A stretch of DNA of 64,000 nucleotides from Streptomyces orinoci (GCF_003121295.1 NZ_PHNC01000042.1:66282-130281), one strand, 5' to 3'. Numbered from the stretch's first letter, positions 8,714 to 18,543 are shown. The notes: generated by a model not told the origin, from the sequence alone. Made by a program: numbers and translations.

Positions 8714-11700
8714 GGGGGGGCGGGGTACCCGGCGCCGGTGACGGCCAGCAGGACGGAGTATCCGCCGTGCACCTGGGGGTCTCCGTCCTGCGCCCGGGTG
8801 ACGTCGGTGAAGCCGCACTGCCGCAGCAGGGCGGTCCAGTCCCGGTCCTCGGAGGGCTGCTCCGGCGTATCGGTGTCATCGGGCGGGGTGTCGGCCTGCT
8901 GCGGCGGGCCGTGGACCGCTGCCAGCAGGTCGCGGTCGTGCGAGACCACCGCCAGCAGCCGGCCGCCGGGGGCCAGCAGGGCGGCGGCCCGGCGGAGCAC
9001 GGCGGCGGGGTCCGCCAGCATCTCCAGGCCGCTCGCCACTACCAGGTCGCAGCCTTGCCCGGTGGTTTCCCGGCCGGCGCCGCCGTCACCGCCGGCGGCA
9101 TCCGCATCCTCATTCGCGTCGGCGGCCATGCCCGCCTCCGCATTCACGCCGACGTCCGGATCGGCATTCGCATCAGCATCAGGATTCGCGTCGGTTTCCC
9201 CGTCCGCATCCGTATCCGCATCGGCGGGCTGGAAGGAGACGAAGTCGTAGGCGATGAAGCGGGCCCGGACGGCCTCCAGCAGGGACGGCGGGATGCCGGT
9301 GACGCGGTAGCAGGTGCGTTCGGGGGGCAGCACGGGCAGCAGGGCGGCGGTCAGCGCACCGGTGGGGGTTCCGGTCTCCACCACGCGCAGCGGCCGGTCG
9401 GCCGGCCAGCGGCCGGCCAGTTCCGACAGCAGGAGGCGGGCGGTCCGGTAGCCGGATTCGAGTCCGGGGAGGGGGGCGGCCGGCGGGTCGGGGGCCGTGG
9501 CCGGTGCCAGGGGGCCGCAGTCGCTCCAGTGCCGGTCCGCCGTGGCCGCCAGTGCCAGGGCGGTGCCAAGGGAGGGGTCGGCGGCCAGGCAGCGGCGTGC
9601 CGCCGGCGTGGGGTCGGCGGCGGAGGTCAGTTGCCAGCGGCCGTCGCCGAGCGCGACGACGGCCCGGTGCCGTCGCATGAGGTCGAGCATGTGCAGGCGC
9701 CAGGCACGATGGCCGGCCACCGTGTCCCGGTCTGCGGGCAGGTCGTCCGGGGTGAAGGGGGCCTGCGGATCCGGCAGTAGCGCGGCCAGGGTGCGGGCGT
9801 GGTGCCGTGCGGCGAACTCCTTGAGCGCCGCCAGGGCGTCGGCGCGGCGCGGGTTCTGCCCGCTCTCCCGCCGCACCGCGGCGATCTGGGGTCCGGCCGC
9901 GGCCATGAGCTGCCGCGGTCCGGTCATCGGCGGTGGCGCGCACGGGGCCGTGGCACCGGGTAGGGCGCGCAGTACGGTGTGGTGCGCTGTGACGGGGAGG
10001 TCCATGGACACGGCCACACGGCGCAGGCGGCAGCCCTCGGCGCACACGCTGACGTTGCCGTCCTCGTCGGTGAGGGTCAGGTCCCAGCAGACCTCGTCGT
10101 CGGTGCGGGAGCGTTCACGGACCCACACCGAGCCGGTGGCGGCCGGCGTCCGCCACACCCGGACGGCCGCGATGCTCGACGGCAGGTACGCCTGGCCCTC
10201 GTCGAGCCGCTCCGCGAGCAGCTGGGTCCCGGCCTGCAAGGCGCCGTCCAGTACCGCGGGGTGGACGACGTATGGCGCGCCCGGGGCTTCGTGGCGGTAG
10301 GCCGCCAGGATCTCCCCGGTTCCCTGCCGGAGACCGGTGAGGACCTGGAATGCGGGTCCGTAGTCCAGGCCCCTGGCGGGGGCAGCGCGGTAGTAGTCGG
10401 CGGCGGGGACGGCACGGGGGCAGCGGCCGCGGATCCGGGCGAGGTCCACAGCGGCGGGGCAGGGCGAGGTGAGGGTGCGGACGCGGGCGGTGACATGGGG
10501 CCGTGGCATGGGATTGCGCAGGTGCGTGCTGGTGATGGTGACGGTGCCGTCCTTGGGCCGCAGTGCCGCCTGCAGTTGCACCGCTGCGGTGTCCGGCCAG
10601 GAAATGGCCAGGCCACCGGCGATGAGGAGATGGCCGACCTCCAGGCGGGTGCTGCCCAGGGCCGCCCGGCCGGCGGCCAGCACCATGTCGATATAGCCGG
10701 TGGCCGGCATCACGACGGATCCCCGGATGCGGTGGTCGGGCAGCCATGGAGCCCTCGTCGGTTCGAGCGGCCCGTGCCACGTGGGGTGCGGGGCGGGCAT
10801 GCGCTCGCCCAGCAGCGGGTGCTCCGGCAGTCCGTTGCCGGATGTGCGCAGCCACATCTGCGGTGTGCCGACCCAGTGGCGTTGCCGCTGCCAGGGGTAG
10901 GCGGGCAGGTCGGTGACGCGGGTGCCGGAGGGCAGGAGGCGGCCGGTGTCGACGGCGGCCCCGCTGGCGAGCAGCGCGGCAATGGCCGTCAACAGGGTGT
11001 GCGGTCCGTCCTGGTGGCGGTGCAGGGTGGGCAGGACGGCGAGGCGTTCCGGGCCGTCGTCATGGAGGATCCTGTGCAGGTAGGTGCCGAGGACGGGGTG
11101 CGGCCCGATTTCGAGGAAGACGTCGGCGCCGTCCTCGCGGGCCATGGCCACCGCGTCGGCGAAGCGGACGGGCCTGCGGACGTTGTGCCACCAGTAGGCA
11201 GCGTCCAGTTCGTCGCCGCGTAGCTGGGTGCCGGTGACGGTGGAGTAGAACGGGACGGTGGCATGCTTCGCGCTCAGCCCCCGCAGGGCGCGGGCGAGTG
11301 GTTGTTCGCAGTCGGCCATGGCGGCGCTGTGGAAGGCGTAGTCCAGGTCCAGTTCACGGAAGAAGACTCCCTTCCGGCTCATTTCCTCGCCGAAGGCGCG
11401 CACCCGGGCGGCCGGCCCGGTGATGGTGACGTCCCGGGGGCTGTTGACGCCGGCGATCTCCAGTTCCCCGGCGTAGGGGGCTATGGCATCGGCCGCATCG
11501 TCCGGGCCGAGGCCGACCGCCGCCATGCGCCCGCTGCCCGCGCACGGCGCCTGGGCGGCGGAGCGGGCGGCGATGACGCGGGCGGCGGCCGCGGTGTCCA
11601 GCGCCCCGGCCAGGTGGGCAGCGGCGACCTCGCCGACGCTGTGCCCCAGGGCCGCGGAGGGGGTGATGCCGTGCTCGCGCAGGACGGCCGTGATGCCGGC

Positions 11701-13569
11701 CTGGACGGCGAACAGCAGCGGCTGGGCCCGCTCGGTGGCGTTCAGGCGCCAGGTGTCCGGTGGTGCGGTCAGGGCCGTGGCCACCGACCAGCCCAGGTGG
11801 GGCAGCAGGCAGGCGTCGAGGTCGTCCACCGTGGCCCGGAACACCGGGTCATGGGTGTAGAGGCCGGCGCCCATGCCCGCCCACTGGGAGCCGTTGCCGG
11901 AGTAGACGAACGCCGTTCTCCCGCTGCCGACGGCCTGGGCGACGGCCCCGGGAACATCGACGGTCGCGGGACGTCCGGCGGGCCCGGTGCTGTTGTGCCG
12001 CGTGCCGGGCGCAGGGCGGGCGGCGATCTCGGACAGCCGTCGGGCGGCGTCGCGGGCGCTGGTGGCCAGAACCACGGCCCGGTGCCGGTGCCGGCCACGG
12101 CGCCAGGCGGTGCCGACGGTGTCGGGGAACTCTTGTGGGGCGATCCCTTCCAGGTGTCGTGCGAGTGCTTCCGCCGCCTGTTTGAGTGCCGTGCCGGAGC
12201 GCGCGGTGACGATGACCGGAAGCTCCGCCCGGGACGGGCACGCCGCGGGCGGCCGGTGGTGCGGCCGGTCGGCCGCCACGATGACATGGGCGTTGGCACC
12301 GCCGAAGCCGAAGGAGTTGACTCCGACCACCGGGCGTCCGCCCTCGGGCAGGGCGAGTTTCTCGGTGGCCGGGCGCAGGCCCAGAGTGGCGAAGTCGATG
12401 CCGGGGTTGAGGGGCTGGGCGTGCAGCGAGACGGGAACCGTGCGGTGACGCAGGACCAGCAGGGCCTTGCACAGCCCCGCCATGCCGGAGGCGGGCTCCA
12501 GATGGCCGAGGTTGGTTTTGACGGAGCCGATCGGCAGCTCGCCGGTGATCCGCCGCATTCCCAGCGCGCGGCCGATGGCGGTGGCTTCGACCGGGTCACC
12601 GACCGGGGTGCCGGTGCCGTGGGCCTCGAAGTAGGAGAGTTCGTCGGGGTGGACGCCCGCCTCCGCGTAGACACGGCTCAGGAGCTGCTCCTGGGCCTCG
12701 GCGCTGGGCATGGCCAGTCCCCTGGTGCGGCCGTCGCAGTTGGTGCCGGTGCCCAGGATCACTCCATGGATCCGGTCGCCGTCGGCGACGGCGTCGTCCA
12801 GCGGCTTGAGCAGGAGCATCGCACCGCCTTCGGCCCGGACGAATCCGTCGGCACCGGCGGAGAAGGCGGCGCACCGGCCGCGTGCGGACAGCATGGACGC
12901 CTGGGCGAAGCCCACATAACTCCAGGGACTGAGCAGGATGTTGGCGCCTCCGCACAGTGCCGTGCGGCTCCTTCCCTCGGCCAGGGTCCGGCAGGCCCGG
13001 TCCAGGGCCACCAAGGACGAGGAACAGGCGGTGTCGATCACCATGCTGGGCCCACGCAGGTCGAAGGCGTAGGAGACGCGGTTGGCCGCGAGGGAGGAGG
13101 CGATACCGGTCATCGTGTGGGGGCCGATCTCGTGCTGGCCCTGCAATGCGAGATAGGAGTCGTCGGAGATGCCGATGAAGACGGCCGTGTCCGTGCCGGC
13201 GAGCCGTTCCGGGGCGATGGCCGCGTCGTCCAGCGCCTCGGCGGCCAGTTCCAGCAACAGCCGGTGCTGCGGGTCGATATAGGGTGCTTCCGCTGGAGAG
13301 ATTACGAAGTAGCCGGCGTCGAAACCGGCGAAGTCGTCGAGGAAGCCTCCAGCCGCGGTGTAGCTCATACCCGGGCGCGGCGTCGCGGTGTCAATGAACC
13401 GGCCTACGTCGAACCGGTCCGGCGGCACCGTTGTGATCAGGTCACGCTCGCCTTCCAGGACGTTCCACAGCTCCGGCAGGCTGTTGACGCCGCCCGGAAA
13501 CCGGCAGGAGACGCCCACAATGGCGATGCCCCGCTCCTCGACGGCTTTTGTCTCGTCAATCCCGTCCAC
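8674..13569 (-). CDS. Iterative-type polyketide synthase, N-terminal part (KS-AT-DH-degenerate MT)
   Basis: About 1,631 residues. I chose the GTG at 13569 because GAGGAG lies 10 bases upstream; a TTG at 13590 is the longest alternative. KS: DTACSSS (Cys codon 13024-13026), EAHGTGT and KTNLGHLEP supply the Cys-His-His set. AT: GHSVGE (Ser near 11639) and a YAFH specificity motif, between the malonyl HAFH and methylmalonyl YASH types, so the extender is uncertain. DH: DHRIRGSVVMP (His near 10730) and HPAVLDGALQ (Asp near 10244), both intact. Then a methyltransferase-like region with a poor SAM motif (VVETGTPTG, near 9375) and a D/A-rich insert at 9076-9225. Single-module KS-AT-DH-MT-ER-KR-ACP order fits fully reducing iterative synthases. 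It diverges from the reductase at 14006, so shared control is likely. Confidence 0.85.
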   Translation of the reverse strand: MDGIDETKAVEERGIAIVGVSCRFPGGVNSLPELWNVLEGERDLITTVPPDRFDVGRFIDTATPRPGMSYTAAGGFLDDFAGFDAGYFVISPAEAPYIDPQHRLLLELAAEALDDAAIAPERLAGTDTAVFIGISDDSYLALQGQHEIGPHTMTGIASSLAANRVSYAFDLRGPSMVIDTACSSSLVALDRACRTLAEGRSRTALCGGANILLSPWSYVGFAQASMLSARGRCAAFSAGADGFVRAEGGAMLLLKPLDDAVADGDRIHGVILGTGTNCDGRTRGLAMPSAEAQEQLLSRVYAEAGVHPDELSYFEAHGTGTPVGDPVEATAIGRALGMRRITGELPIGSVKTNLGHLEPASGMAGLCKALLVLRHRTVPVSLHAQPLNPGIDFATLGLRPATEKLALPEGGRPVVGVNSFGFGGANAHVIVAADRPHHRPPAACPSRAELPVIVTARSGTALKQAAEALARHLEGIAPQEFPDTVGTAWRRGRHRHRAVVLATSARDAARRLSEIAARPAPGTRHNSTGPAGRPATVDVPGAVAQAVGSGRTAFVYSGNGSQWAGMGAGLYTHDPVFRATVDDLDACLLPHLGWSVATALTAPPDTWRLNATERAQPLLFAVQAGITAVLREHGITPSAALGHSVGEVAAAHLAGALDTAAAARVIAARSAAQAPCAGSGRMAAVGLGPDDAADAIAPYAGELEIAGVNSPRDVTITGPAARVRAFGEEMSRKGVFFRELDLDYAFHSAAMADCEQPLARALRGLSAKHATVPFYSTVTGTQLRGDELDAAYWWHNVRRPVRFADAVAMAREDGADVFLEIGPHPVLGTYLHRILHDDGPERLAVLPTLHRHQDGPHTLLTAIAALLASGAAVDTGRLLPSGTRVTDLPAYPWQRQRHWVGTPQMWLRTSGNGLPEHPLLGERMPAPHPTWHGPLEPTRAPWLPDHRIRGSVVMPATGYIDMVLAAGRAALGSTRLEVGHLLIAGGLAISWPDTAAVQLQAALRPKDGTVTITSTHLRNPMPRPHVTARVRTLTSPCPAAVDLARIRGRCPRAVPAADYYRAAPARGLDYGPAFQVLTGLRQGTGEILAAYRHEAPGAPYVVHPAVLDGALQAGTQLLAERLDEGQAYLPSSIAAVRVWRTPAATGSVWVRERSRTDDEVCWDLTLTDEDGNVSVCAEGCRLRRVAVSMDLPVTAHHTVLRALPGATAPCAPPPMTGPRQLMAAAGPQIAAVRRESGQNPRRADALAALKEFAARHHARTLAALLPDPQAPFTPDDLPADRDTVAGHRAWRLHMLDLMRRHRAVVALGDGRWQLTSAADPTPAARRCLAADPSLGTALALAATADRHWSDCGPLAPATAPDPPAAPLPGLESGYRTARLLLSELAGRWPADRPLRVVETGTPTGALTAALLPVLPPERTCYRVTGIPPSLLEAVRARFIAYDFVSFQPADADTDADGETDANPDADANADPDVGVNAEAGMAADANEDADAAGGDGGAGRETTGQGCDLVVASGLEMLADPAAVLRRAAALLAPGGRLLAVVSHDRDLLAAVHGPPQQADTPPDDTDTPEQPSEDRDWTALLRQCGFTDVTRAQDGDPQVHGGYSVLLAVTGAGYPAPPPRHPPPTPASWC

Positions 13570-14005
13570 GACCACCCCTCTCCTCGACAACCCGAGTGCC
13601 GGTTCGAGCGGGGAATGCGGCGACCGGAGCGGCGGCGCCCGCGTCCGGACCGGTCTCCGTTGATGCCCCCACCTGATTCTTCACACGCCGGGGGGAACCA
13701 ACCATGGACACATCAGGGTCACCCGCATGGGTGAATGTGGGAGAGGCTCCGGCATCCGTCGGGTGAAATCGCGCACTCTGTGAGGGAGTTGACCGGTGCG
13801 CTCCCCGGGCCCGCTGCACACCTCGCACACCTCCGCCGCTGCGAACACCTGGCACACCCCGGCCATCTCGCACGCCCGCACACCTCGCACGGGCCCGCAC
13901 GGCCCGCACTGGGCAGCCTGCCCGTGCCGCATCCCGGCGACGGCACAGCGGAGACGGCTGGTGCGCACCCCGGTACGTCCCGTGGCCCGGCGGAAGGGAG
14001 ACCCC
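13570..14005. promoter_or_regulatory. Divergent promoter region between synthase and reductase genes
   Basis: 436 bases between the divergent synthase and reductase starts must hold both promoters. The part from 13805 to 13900 is unusually rich in CACACCTCGCAC-like words (several imperfect copies of GCACACCTC/GCACACCCC), which could be operator half-sites. No gene is seen. Confidence 0.4.
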
Positions 14006-15121
14006 GTGGCGATCGCGATCACCGGCGCCACCGGCTACCTGGGCAGCCGGATCCTGCACCATCTGTTGTCCGCAACGGACACCGAGCCCCTTGTCCTCCT
14101 CGGCCGCGACACACCCGCGGTGCTCCGCGAACGCATCGGCACTGCCATGCAATGGCTCGACGGCCCCCGTGCCCTGCCCGTCGGCGCCCTCGGCCGGATC
14201 CGCTGCCTGCAAGCGGACCTGGAACAGCCGCAACTCGGCCTGGATTCCGCCGAATTGACGGTCATCACCGACAGCCTGTCGGAAGTGTGGCACTGTGCGG
14301 CTTCGACGGCCCAGCACGGCGACCCCATGGCCATCCACCGGGTCAACGTCCTGGGCACCCGCGGGGTCCTGCGGCTCGCCGACCGGGCCCCGGCCGCCCG
14401 CCTGATCTATCTGAGCACCGCCTTCGTAGCGGGGCGCCGCACGGCCGGGCACGTGTTGGAAGACGATCTGTCCGAGCGGGCCGGCTTCCACACTCCGTAC
14501 GAGGAGAGCAAGTTCACCGCCGAACGGCTCGTCCGCCACTGGGCCCTGGCGCACGGCCGCACGGTCACCGTCGTCCGCCCCAGTGTGGTCGTCGAGGACC
14601 GGTTCGTTCCCGACGGGCTAGCGCAGCACCCCCTGGGCACGCTCGCCCGGCATGTGCGCCAAGCCCTCCATGCGCGGACGCCGGCGGGTGACCTGGCCCT
14701 CTCCGGGTGCCGGGGGGCCGGCGTGCTGCGGTTCCGCTTCCCCGGCCCGCCCGACGGCTCCCTCAACCTGGTGCAGGCCGACCACGCCGTCCGTGCCATG
14801 CTCTGCGCGGCGGCCGCCCACCGCTCCCCCGGCGTCCTCACCGTCCATGTCACTCACCCGGTCAACACGCCCCTCGCCACCATCGCCCGAGCCTTCGAGT
14901 CGAGCCATCCCGGACTGATCGTGGAACTGACTCCGGCGGTCCCCGACCCGTCCTCCCTGGAGAGGTACGTCCGGCAGAACCACGGCGACCTGCTGGGGTA
15001 CGCCGGCCATCGCCGCACCTATGACCGCACCCGGCTGCTGAGCTGCCCGGGGGTTCCGCCCGGTCCCCCGCCGGTGGACGCCGGCTACCTCGCACGAGGA
15101 CTCGCCCCCGGGTGGAGCTGA
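14006..15121 (+). CDS. Stand-alone thioester/fatty-acyl reductase (extended SDR)
   Basis: 371 residues from a GTG with AAGGGAG 5 bases upstream; the in-frame region back to 13796 is repetitive promoter DNA, so the shorter start is preferred. The N-terminus AIAITGATGYLGSRI is the TGxxGxxG NADP-binding turn of extended SDRs, LIYLSTAFVAGRR and PYEESKFTAERLV give the Ser/Thr and the YxxxK catalytic pair. The layout (nucleotide loop, later WHCAAST, then PSVVVEDRF) matches the male-sterility / NAD_binding_4 group used as terminal reductase domains of NRPS/PKS and as fatty-acyl reductases. Placed divergently from a thioesterase-less synthase, it could release the ACP-bound chain as aldehyde or alcohol. 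Substrate is inferred; an epimerase-like role cannot be excluded. Confidence 0.65.
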   Translation: MAIAITGATGYLGSRILHHLLSATDTEPLVLLGRDTPAVLRERIGTAMQWLDGPRALPVGALGRIRCLQADLEQPQLGLDSAELTVITDSLSEVWHCAASTAQHGDPMAIHRVNVLGTRGVLRLADRAPAARLIYLSTAFVAGRRTAGHVLEDDLSERAGFHTPYEESKFTAERLVRHWALAHGRTVTVVRPSVVVEDRFVPDGLAQHPLGTLARHVRQALHARTPAGDLALSGCRGAGVLRFRFPGPPDGSLNLVQADHAVRAMLCAAAAHRSPGVLTVHVTHPVNTPLATIARAFESSHPGLIVELTPAVPDPSSLERYVRQNHGDLLGYAGHRRTYDRTRLLSCPGVPPGPPPVDAGYLARGLAPGWS

Positions 15122-15144
15122 TGTCCGGTGCCCCCGACCGACGG

Positions 15145-16424
15145 TCAACGGGCCGGGCCGGCCGCCGCGCACAGTTCGTCAAGCGCCGCCAGCCACAGCC
15201 CCGGCAGGTCCTCGGCCGCCGACAGGGACCGGTCCACGGTGAACGACACGCACACCTCACCACCGTATTCCATGAGCACCGCCGCCACGGCGTGCCCGGC
15301 AGGCAGGAACGACAAGGGAACCACATGATCCACCCGCCAACCGGACAACCGCAGTCCTCCGAGCGGCCCCGGCACGTTCGTGGCCAGCAGGGAGCACAGC
15401 CGGGGATGGATACTGCGCCGCAGCACCCAAGAAGCCAGGGCCCGTGGACACCGGCGCAACAGGGCCTCGGCCTCCGCACGGGAGATCCGCCGCCGCGCCG
15501 TCCTGGTCCGCTCCGCCACCACCGCGAGCCGGCGCACGGGATCCGGTTCGTCAAGCGGCAGCCGCACCCGGGCGCCGAGGAACCGGTTACCGGCAGACCC
15601 CCCTTCCTCCCCGGCGCGGATGCTGACCGGCATCACGGCCATCACTGCACCGCGTGGCCGGCCTTCCCCCCGCCCGTACCACGCCCGTAACGCCCCTGCC
15701 AGGCACGCCAGATAGACGTCATTGATGCTGGCACCGAAAGCGGCTCCGGCATGACGCAGCCGCGCTTCGCGGGCGTATACCCACATGTGTCGCGGTGCCT
15801 CGCCCCGAGCCCGGCACGGCACCGGTGCCACCGGTGCGGCGGCCGGGAGGCCGAGGACGAAATCGGCCAGCAGGAGAGCCGCACGCACGCCCCCCAGCAG
15901 GCCCGCGGGTGCTCCGGTCGGCTTCCCGTCCCCCGCTTCCGGTCCGGGCTCCGCGGAGGGCGCCCCGGCACCGCCCAGCTCCCGGGCGACACGGGCCCAA
16001 CGATCCCGCTCGCACCCACTCCGTCCGCCACCCGGTGATGGACCCGCGGCACCAGGGCGAATGCCCCGGGCTCATACCCCCGCACCAGCCACATGTCGGC
16101 GCCCGCCGGCGGCAAGGGCGCCACCGCCAGCGGACCCAGCACGGCGCGCAGGCCCCGCTCCCCCTGTCCCGCTCCGGCATTGACCTCATGGAAGTAACGG
16201 TCGGGATCCTCGACCGGGCCGAGACCCGGCTCCACGGACACCGGAACCATCGCACCGACCGCCGCCACCATCCTCCGCAGGTCCTCGCGGGCCGGCGGGA
16301 TCCCCGAACACAGCAGTGCCTCCGCGATGACCAGTGAATCCGACGGATGACGCCGCTCATAGGCGGCCCACCCCCGCGCCCAGAAATCCCCCCGCATCTC
16401 CTCCGACCAGTGATCGGCAGCCAC
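15145..16424 (-). pseudogene. WS/DGAT-type acyltransferase, frameshifted
   Basis: From a GTG at 16424 (GGAGGGGAGC upstream) the frame runs through VPRVHHRVADGVGASGIV; HHxxxDG, coded near 16021-16040, is the catalytic motif of wax-ester synthase/diacylglycerol acyltransferases and related condensation-fold enzymes. A one-base shift in the GGGCCC near 15993-15998 then moves the frame to RVARELGGAGAPSAEPGPE and on through ASINDVYLACLAGALRAWYG, MAVMPVSIRA, GNRFLGARVRLPL, ATNVPGPLGGLRLSGWRV to TGA at 15145. These are the family's standard C-terminal motifs, all present. Repairing one base restores about 425 residues, close to family length. It is convergent with the reductase, 23 bases apart. With it and the synthase, esterification of a polyketide-derived alcohol is the natural guess. 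Confidence 0.75.
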
Positions 16425-16739
16425 GGCACGCTCCCCTCCCCCGCTCCTGACCCCCGGCCACCGGACCCGACACCACAAAGACCACCCGCCGAAGCCCGCA
16501 ACGGCAGTCGGCGCCATCCGCGTGGAGTAGAACGACGAACAGGCCGAAGCCCGCCGCTATGGAGACGGGGGGGCTCCTCGCCAAATCCCGCCGCCATTCG
16601 CAAGATGGTTGCCACCGTCATCGCGGGCGCCTTGCGACCACCCCGGCCCTGACCGCGCCCAGGTCGCATGTCCCCCATCCGCCCCCTGCCCCCGGATCCG
16701 GTAGGCATCCACGGCGAGTTCGGTCCGCGGGCCAAGCGG
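16425..16739. other. Non-coding stretch
   Basis: About 315 bases upstream of the acyltransferase with no supported gene. It must contain that gene's promoter; it then passes into the DUF6308 remnant. Confidence 0.35.
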
Positions 16740-17135
16740 CCTTGTCGTAGACCGGCAGCAGCCGCGGACGCTTACGCACCAGGAGCTTCCCAGCGATCAC
16801 CCAGTCAACTCCGTACTGGGCGCAGAGGAGGTGCCAGGCCTGGTCCGCCGGCGAGCCCTCGGCCAAGACGTCCGCTTCGGCGTCGACCATGTCGATGCAG
16901 GGAATGGGCCTGCAGCAGACCGGACAACTGCGCGCCGAGGCGGCCCTCCAAAAGGTCCAGCGCGACAGAAGCCAAGAACGGTCACCGACAAGGTCTGCAC
17001 CGCAACCAGGTCCTCCGCCGTGATCCGGTCGGCGGCTCCGGCCGGTCTCCCCCACCGGCCAGATGCTCGAACCGGCTGCCGGTGAACGGCACCGCGCCGG
17101 CCGACAGACCGACCCCGTAGTAGCGACGCAGGTCA
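16740..17135 (-). pseudogene. DUF6308-like protein, truncated and multiply frameshifted
   Basis: Three minus-strand frames chain into one protein: LRRYYGVGLSAGAVPFTGSR and FEHLAGGGDRPE; then ADRITAEDLVAVQTLSVTV; then VALDLLEGRLGAQLSGLLQ; then IPCIDMVDAEADVLAEGSP, WHLLCAQYGVDWVIAGKLL and RKRPRLLPVYDK. That order matches the DUF6308 family of actinomycetes. At least three single-base shifts separate the pieces, and the upstream end is cut where the IS630 remnant begins (about 17135). Function of the family is unknown. Confidence 0.55.
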
Positions 17136-17790
17136 CCCACAACACGCTTCCAGATCCAGCCGATGGTGGACTTCGACAGCCCGGTGCGGGCGGCCATGGA
17201 GGCCCGCGACCAGTGCGTGTCCTTATCCGGGGTGGACTCCAGCGTCGCGATGACGACGTCCTCGACCTGGTCGAGCATGATGGACGGTGGCCGCCCCGGA
17301 CGGCACTCGTCCATCCGCCCGTCCAGCCGGCGGGCGATGAAGCGGGCCCGCCAGCGGTTGACCGACTGTTCACTCACGCCGAGTTCGGCGGCGACCTGCT
17401 TGTTCATCCCGCCCTCCGCGCACTGCAGCACGATCTTCGCGCGCAGCGCGAGGTACTGCGCGGTCTTCGCGCGCCTCGCCCAGCGCGTCAACTGGGCCCG
17501 CTCGGCCTCGCTGAGCACCAGTTCCGCCTTGCGCCGGCCCGGCCGCGGCGCATCCGCCAAACCCGCCATCCGCCGCGCGACAAACCGCGAACGCCACTTC
17601 CTCACCTGTCCGCGGCCACCTTGAGGTCCGCCGCCACACGCACATTCGGCACACCGTCCGCGCACGCCAAAATGATGCGCGCCCACTCGGCGAGGCGAGG
17701 CTCCACCGCCCCGCCCGCCCAGCGCTTCAACTCGGCGAACTCCTCAGCAGACAGCCCGACTTCAACAACACGGGGCCCCGGGACATGAAA
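17136..17790 (-). pseudogene. IS630-family transposase N-termini, two fused remnants
   Basis: The minus strand starts with VVEVGLSAEEFAELKRWAGG and a helix-turn-helix, passes a stop/frameshift near 17605-17610, continues as RKWRSRFVARRMAGLADAPR, and then enters a second, homologous helix-turn-helix unit: LSEAERAQLTRWARRAKTAQ, KIVLQCAEGGMNKQVAAEL, VNRWRARFIARRLDGRMDE. So two IS630-type N-terminal domains lie in tandem, the second following the first at its linker. It continues to HWSRASMAARTGLSKSTIG and stops before the DDE catalytic core. No intact transposase remains. Fusion of two related elements by recombination is inferred. Confidence 0.7.
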
Positions 17791-17845
17791 ACAGGCTACA
17801 GACTTAAGCCCGCGATTTCGGGCGCATCACACCAGTAGTGCTTCG

Positions 17846-18417
17846 TTAGGTCGGGGTGTGTCTGGTTCTGTGGAGGGGGCGGCCGCAGGTGGTGCAGGTT
17901 CCGGTCCAGCACCGCAGCAGGTCCTGGAGAGTGTCGAGGACCTGGTAGAGGGTCAGACCGGTGTGGGGGCTTTGGGGTCGTGCCGGTGGAGGGTGAGGAA
18001 TGCCTGGGCGGCGGTGACGAGGGTGACGTGGTGGTGCCAGCCGCGCCAGCTGCGTCCTTCGAAGTGGTCCAGGCCGAGGCCGTGTTTGAGCTCGCGGTAG
18101 TCGTGCTCGATCCGCCAGCGCATCTTCGCCCACCGCACCAGATCCCCGACGGGTGTGCCATCAGGAAGGTTGGTGACCCAGTAGCCGTTCGGGGCGGCCT
18201 CGCCCGCGGGCCACTCGACCAGAACCGTTCTCGCGGGCAGCACGCCGTCCCACCGGTAATGGCCGCCGCCTGCTTCCTGGGCGGCCTTCAGGGCCTGCTT
18301 GCCCGCCGGCCGCACCCGCAGCAGCCCAAAACGCGAGGCCATCATCCCCTTGCTGCCCTCGCGCCAGGTCACCTCGGAAAGACCGCTGGCCAACGCCTGC
18401 CCCGCTATCACGGCCTC
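17846..18417 (-). pseudogene. IS701-family transposase C-terminal remnant
   Basis: Reads GLSEVTWREGSKGMMASRFG, LVEWPAGEAAPNGYWVTNLP, LVRWAKMRWRIEHDYRELKH and LDHFEGRSWRGWHHHVTL, the signature C-terminal half of IS701-type DDE transposases, including the catalytic Glu region in WRIEHDYRELK. A frame change near 17955-17965 separates the last 35 residues (LYQVLDTLQDLLRCW, TCTTCGRPLHRTRH). The N-terminal half is missing: the coding sequence is interrupted exactly where the Tn3 terminal repeat begins at 18418. Confidence 0.8.
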
Positions 18418-18455
18418 GGGGAACATCGGTACAGCGGTTAACGCTAAGCCGGTGA
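18418..18455 (+). repeat. Left terminal inverted repeat of the Tn3-family element
   Basis: 38-bp end starting GGGGAACATCGG; identity with the inverted copy at 25027-25064 is complete and extends 6 further bases inward (to 18461). It interrupts an IS701 transposase remnant on its outer side. Confidence 0.85.
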
Positions 18456-18543
18456 TCATGGCGTCTAGCACAGGTGGCAGGCCCGGCGGCGGGGTTCGAC
18501 AGAAGATCTCTGAGAGGCTGCGGGCGCCGATAACTTCGCGCTC

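Noticed and set aside
11263..13734. 823-codon plus-strand frame
   Set aside because: Antisense of the KS-AT region with low-complexity composition and no motif.
13800..13905. CACACCTCGCAC-like repeats as a CRISPR array
   Set aside because: Units are short, irregular and without spacers of constant length; better seen as a skewed promoter region.
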